10,063 nt of DNA from an uncultured Oscillibacter sp. GTDB taxonomy: Bacteria; Bacillota; Clostridia; Oscillospirales; Oscillospiraceae. A program made the position numbers and the translations under genes. Position 1 is the stretch's first letter. Every line of letters begins with the position of its first letter. Below are positions 7,462-10,063 of this stretch, piece after piece. The stretch is taken from positions 1-10,063 of the forward strand of contig NZ_CAJULS010000088.1 in assembly GCF_910587525.1 (NCBI RefSeq). The letters run 5' to 3'. The notes below the pieces were generated by a model, which did no database searches, was not told where the DNA came from, and worked only from the letters and a program-made list of their open reading frames with translations.

Positions 7462-8127
7462 TCAGTTCTCTCCATCCAACTGGCGGAGCCCCGCAATGTC
7501 GCTGACGGGCAGGGAGAAGGCCAGCGACTGGGCCGCCGAGTGAATACCCGCCTGGCTCATCACCCCCTTCATAATGGGGGAGCGGTCCTCCTTCCGGGCC
7601 AGGATGAAAATCAGCTCCCGCTCCGCGGCAATGGACACACCCAAAAACCTCCGGGCCAGCTCCGCGCCGGTGCCCTTGGCGTGGATGGAGGTGCCCCCCG
7701 TAGCCCCGGCGGCCCGGGCCGCATCCATGACCTTGTCCGTACAGCCCTGGTTGGTGATGACGACGATCAGCTCATGGGTCTGTTCCCGCTCCATACGCTC
7801 CTCCGCCTCCTGCTGTAAGAGATAGTCTCTGGCGGCCGCGCCGCCGATGGTGGATACCGGCACCGTCATCAGGATGCCCCGGCCCGGGATGTCCAGCCAA
7901 AGCTCCCTGGCCGCCTGGCGCACCAGACGGGGGGAGTGGGGCACCACGCACAGCAGCACCGCCTTCTCCGTGGCCTCCAGGCCCAGGCAGTCCAAAATCT
8001 CCGTGGTGGCCGTGCCCTGGCCCAAAACCGTCAGCACCAGAGGGATGCCCTGGCTCTGAAACCAGGCGGCAAATTCCCCGTCCCGGCTGCGGTCCGTAAT
8101 GGTAATCATGAGATCGGCTCCGCCCAT
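7462..8127 (-). CDS. Tandem P-II-like regulatory protein encoded with a DUF1538 transporter
   Basis: A 221-residue soluble protein made of two P-II-like units. Unit 1 (about 7-96) contains GQGT (36-39), LGLEATEKAVLLCVV (49-62) and VPVSTIGG (89-96). Unit 2 (about 119-214) contains LIVVITNQGCTDKVMDAARA (120-139), AKGT (150-153), FLGVSIAAERELIFILA (161-177) and LPVSDIAG (206-213). Unit 2 is much closer to typical P-II family sequence. P-II proteins are trimeric cytosolic sensors of small metabolites that often control membrane transporters. The classical T-loop tyrosine and the TGxxGDGK-type B-loop are not seen, so it is not a standard GlnB/GlnK. The start is ATG at 8127, with GGGGAGGAG (8144-8136) 8 nt upstream; a longer frame back to 8232 would overlap the DUF1538 gene without support. 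It lies 38 nt downstream of that gene in the same direction, so control of the transporter is inferred. Confidence 0.85.
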   Translation of the reverse strand: MGGADLMITITDRSRDGEFAAWFQSQGIPLVLTVLGQGTATTEILDCLGLEATEKAVLLCVVPHSPRLVRQAARELWLDIPGRGILMTVPVSTIGGAAARDYLLQQEAEERMEREQTHELIVVITNQGCTDKVMDAARAAGATGGTSIHAKGTGAELARRFLGVSIAAERELIFILARKEDRSPIMKGVMSQAGIHSAAQSLAFSLPVSDIAGLRQLDGEN

Positions 8128-8165
8128 GGCAGTCTCTCCTCCCCGCTGTGGCCGGTGTTCCCGCC

Positions 8166-9710
8166 TTACAGCTCGATGATCTCCTCCTCCGGCCCGGCTG
8201 TCTCCGGCCCGGCGGCTCTGCGCAGCTTCCACTGGTAGACAAGTCCCAGCAGCTGGATGGTCAGCAGCGGCGTCATGGCCACCATGGCCACCACGCCGAA
8301 GGCGTCGGTCACCACATTGCCCCCCAGGGCCTGACAGGCTCCCATGGCAAAGGGCAGCAGAAACGTGGCCGTCATGGGACCCGAGGCCACGCCGCCGGAG
8401 TCAAAGGCAATGGCCGTAAAAATCCTGGGCACAAAGAAGGACAGGCCGATGGCCGCCAGATACCCCGGCACCAGGAAATAAAAAATCGAAATTCCGGTTA
8501 AAATGCGAAACATGGACAGGCCGATGGACACCGCCACGCCGATGGACAAACTGGTGCTCATGGCCTTGCCGGGGATGGCCCCGGAGGTGATCTCCTCCAC
8601 CTGGTGGTTCAGCACATGGACCGCCGGCTCCGCCTGGACGATGTACCAGCCCATCAGCATCCCAATAGGGACCAGCACCCAGTTCCAGCGGAGGTTCGCG
8701 ATCTGCTGGCCCAGGTATGTACCCGCCGGCAGAAAGCCCACGTTGACGCCGGTGAGAAAGACCGCCAGCCCAAGACCAGTATACAGGAGACCCACCACAA
8801 TTTTCAATACCTTTTTTCGGTTCATCCGCAGGGAGAACACCTGAAAGACGGCAAAAAACACCGCGATAGGCGTCAGGCAGACCACCACTTCCACCATATA
8901 CTCCGGGAAGGCCCGGAGAAAGAGCCCCCACAGCGCCCGGCTGTCCGCCGCTGCCGCCATCTCCGCCGGGACATAGGCCCCGGAAGCGGGGTACACCAGG
9001 GACAAAATCAGCACCGCCAGCACCGGCCCCACGGAGCACAGCGCCACCAGGCCAAAGCTGTCCTGGGCGGCATTCTCGTCACTTCGGATGGAGGACACGC
9101 CCACGCCCAGAGCCATAATAAAGGGCACCGTCATAGGTCCGGTGGTGACGCCGCCGGAGTCAAAGGCAATGGCCAGAAAGTCTCCAGGCGCAAAACAGGC
9201 CAAAGTGAAGATTACCAGATACGAGGCGATCAGCAGCCCGTTGAGGGGAATGCGGAACAGGATACGCAGCAGGGCCACCACTAAAAAAACGCCCACGCCT
9301 ACGGCCACCGCGCCCATCAGCACGACTCCCGGCACACTGGGTACCTGCTCCGCCAGCACCTGGAGATCCGGCTCTGAGATGGTGACCACCACGCCGATCA
9401 AAAAGCTGACCGCGGCCACCACCCAGAGCTTCCTGGAACGGGTCATATGGGCGCCCACCCGCTCGCCGATGGGGGTCATGGCCATCTCCGCCCCCAGGGT
9501 GAAGAGGCCCATACCCGCGATCAGCAGCACCGCCCCCATCAGAAAGGCCAGCAGGGTATCCGTAGGCACCGGGGAGATGGTGAAGCACAGCGCCAGCACG
9601 ATGGCGGTGATCGGCAGTACAGAGGCCAGGGCCTCACGGACCTTTTCGCCCAGAATTGTACGGGTATTTCCCACTTTCTCGCGCCACCGCGCCCGCAGAC
9701 TGCCCTGCAA
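8166..9710 (-). CDS. DUF1538 integral membrane protein, two fused repeats (putative cation antiporter)
   Basis: A 514-residue membrane protein with about 11-13 hydrophobic segments and two homologous halves. The hallmark motif occurs twice: LAIAFDSGGVTTGPMT (179-194) and TAIAFDSGGVASGPMT (432-447). A second repeated motif is SEPDLQVLAEQV (112-123) with AEPAVHVLNHQV (360-371). The repeat spacing is about 250 residues. Both motifs lie within or beside hydrophobic stretches and carry Asp or Glu residues that could bind a cation. The C-terminus is acidic (PEEEIIEL). As I recall, separate DUF1538 subunits (UmpA and UmpB) have been reported as a Na+(Li+,K+)/H+ antiporter in Halomonas; this was not checked here. 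The start is TTG at 9710, with GGAGG (9723-9719) 8 nt upstream. An ATG at 9714 is in another frame and closes after 26 codons. It is co-directional with the P-II-like gene. Confidence 0.88.
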   Translation of the reverse strand: MQGSLRARWREKVGNTRTILGEKVREALASVLPITAIVLALCFTISPVPTDTLLAFLMGAVLLIAGMGLFTLGAEMAMTPIGERVGAHMTRSRKLWVVAAVSFLIGVVVTISEPDLQVLAEQVPSVPGVVLMGAVAVGVGVFLVVALLRILFRIPLNGLLIASYLVIFTLACFAPGDFLAIAFDSGGVTTGPMTVPFIMALGVGVSSIRSDENAAQDSFGLVALCSVGPVLAVLILSLVYPASGAYVPAEMAAAADSRALWGLFLRAFPEYMVEVVVCLTPIAVFFAVFQVFSLRMNRKKVLKIVVGLLYTGLGLAVFLTGVNVGFLPAGTYLGQQIANLRWNWVLVPIGMLMGWYIVQAEPAVHVLNHQVEEITSGAIPGKAMSTSLSIGVAVSIGLSMFRILTGISIFYFLVPGYLAAIGLSFFVPRIFTAIAFDSGGVASGPMTATFLLPFAMGACQALGGNVVTDAFGVVAMVAMTPLLTIQLLGLVYQWKLRRAAGPETAGPEEEIIEL

Positions 9711-9753
9711 CCATGCCGCCTCCTTCCTTTTGGAAAATGGATATTTTATTTAT

Positions 9754-9781
9754 ATTATCATGGGGAGAATGTCTCTTTCAA
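9754..9781 (-). promoter_or_regulatory. Probable promoter of the DUF1538/P-II-like unit
   Basis: Read on the minus strand, TTGAAA (9781-9776) is followed after 16 bp by GATAAT (9759-9754). Each hexamer is one mismatch or so from the sigma-A consensus. TAATAT two bases further on is an alternative -10 with an 18-bp spacer. A second TTGAAA lies at 9795-9790, making a direct CTTGAAA repeat 14 bp apart. The untranslated leader would be about 35-40 nt. Confidence 0.5.
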
Positions 9782-9850
9782 GGGAAGTGTTTCAAGCTTA
9801 ACAGTTTTTTAGCAAATTTCTATAGGGGATTTGGTAAAATGAAAATATAG

Positions 9851-10040
9851 CCCTCATTTTGAGGGACGGGATGGTGGTCGCCCTGACGGGCGGGGAGGGA
9901 TTCAGCCATGATGATGGCTGGTGCATATGCACCCCCCATTTCTCTTTTCTCTGTCTTGCCAGAGAAAAGAGAAACGGGCCGTGCACGGTCCAAAGAGAAA
10001 AGAGAGCGGGGGCCGAATTTGACCGCAGGGGTCAAATTCG
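9851..10040. repeat. Array of tandem inverted repeats (about seven hairpins)
   Basis: In order: CCCTCA/TGAGGG (9851-9856, 9860-9865); CGCCC/GGGCG (9879-9883, 9888-9892); CAGCCAT/ATGGCTG (9903-9909, 9914-9920); the perfect 14-bp palindrome GGTGCATATGCACC (9920-9933); 14-bp arms TTTCTCTTTTCTCT with AGAGAAAAGAGAAA (9939-9952, 9961-9974); the near-palindrome around CCGTGCACGG (9976-9991); and 11-bp arms CGAATTTGACC with GGTCAAATTCG (10014-10024, 10030-10040). A further AGAGAAAAGAGA (9994-10005) can also pair with the pyrimidine arm at 9941-9952. The hairpins differ from each other and have no regular spacing, so this is not CRISPR, and none ends in a T-run typical of a terminator. A composite dispersed repeat or a structured RNA is possible. 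Confidence 0.75.
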
Positions 10041-10063
10041 CCCAAGATACGGGGGCTGGTCTG

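Larger units (their letters stand above)
9711..10063. other. 353-nt intergenic region: minus-strand promoter plus hairpin array, no gene
   Basis: No credible coding sequence is visible. Short frames exist on the minus strand (9798-9986 and 9820-10035), but they run through palindromes, lack good ribosome sites and resemble no family. The left part (9711-9850) is AT-rich and carries the ribosome site and likely promoter of the DUF1538 gene. The right part (9851-10040) is a series of inverted repeats described separately. The region continues past the window. Confidence 0.75.

Noticed and set aside
7192..7818. 208-codon plus-strand frame crossing the end of the flippase gene
   Set aside because: It runs out of the flippase gene, through the bidirectional terminator and antisense to the P-II-like gene. 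It has no ribosome site and no recognisable domain.
8128..8232. N-terminal extension of the P-II-like protein to 8232
   Set aside because: The added residues are Arg/Gly-rich without fold character and overlap the end of the DUF1538 gene. ATG 8127 has a strong ribosome site.
9798..10035. Two minus-strand frames of 62 and 71 codons in the terminal intergenic region
   Set aside because: They are built from the arms of the hairpin array, have no clear ribosome site and match no family I know. Frames like this arise when palindromic repeats are translated.
9851..10040. CRISPR array
   Set aside because: The units are inverted repeats with different sequences and irregular spacing. There are no identical direct repeats with unique spacers and no cas genes.

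Overview
The window is visibly GC-rich and looks like a chromosomal segment of a gut Firmicute of the Oscillospiraceae type (Flavonifractor, Oscillibacter, Lawsonibacter and relatives). The evidence is strong Shine-Dalgarno sites (AAGGAGG, GGGAGG), a perfect CIRCE operator in front of groES-groEL, a SpoVB-like flippase, a ferredoxin-tailed aldo/keto reductase and a DUF1538 transporter paired with a P-II-like protein. The genus is an inference. No phage, plasmid, insertion sequence, tRNA, rRNA or CRISPR array is visible.

Layout. Positions 2-820 hold the 3' part of a THUMP-type RNA methyltransferase gene that begins outside the window. A diacylglycerol-kinase-family lipid kinase follows (870-1799). 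The heat-shock unit comes next: a sigma-A type promoter (1858-1886), a CIRCE operator with extended 14-bp arms (1889-1925), groES (1971-2255), an unusually long 258-nt spacer packed with hairpins, groEL (2514-4139) and an intrinsic terminator (4171-4205). A stress or redox unit then starts from a MerR-type promoter with a 19-bp spacer and a central dyad (4220-4250). It encodes an aldo/keto reductase with a two-cluster ferredoxin tail (4283-5431) and, 17 nt later, an AdhR-like MerR regulator (5449-5823). A SpoVB-like MOP-superfamily flippase (5895-7418) converges on a bidirectional terminator (7419-7452). On the minus strand, a duplicated DUF1538 membrane protein (9710-8166) is followed 38 nt downstream by a duplicated P-II-like protein (8127-7462); together they look like a transporter and its cytosolic regulator.

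The last 353 nt (9711-10063) contain no convincing gene. They hold the promoter of the DUF1538 gene and then a dense series of about seven hairpins, two of whose arms compete for one partner. Together with the groES-groEL spacer, this is the least explained DNA in the window.

Most promising for follow-up: the two intergenic hairpin arrays; the DUF1538/P-II pair, in which both proteins are internal duplications; the aldo/keto reductase that seems to lack the standard catalytic lysine and sits in a self-contained MerR circuit; and the CIRCE operator whose RNA form resembles an intrinsic terminator.
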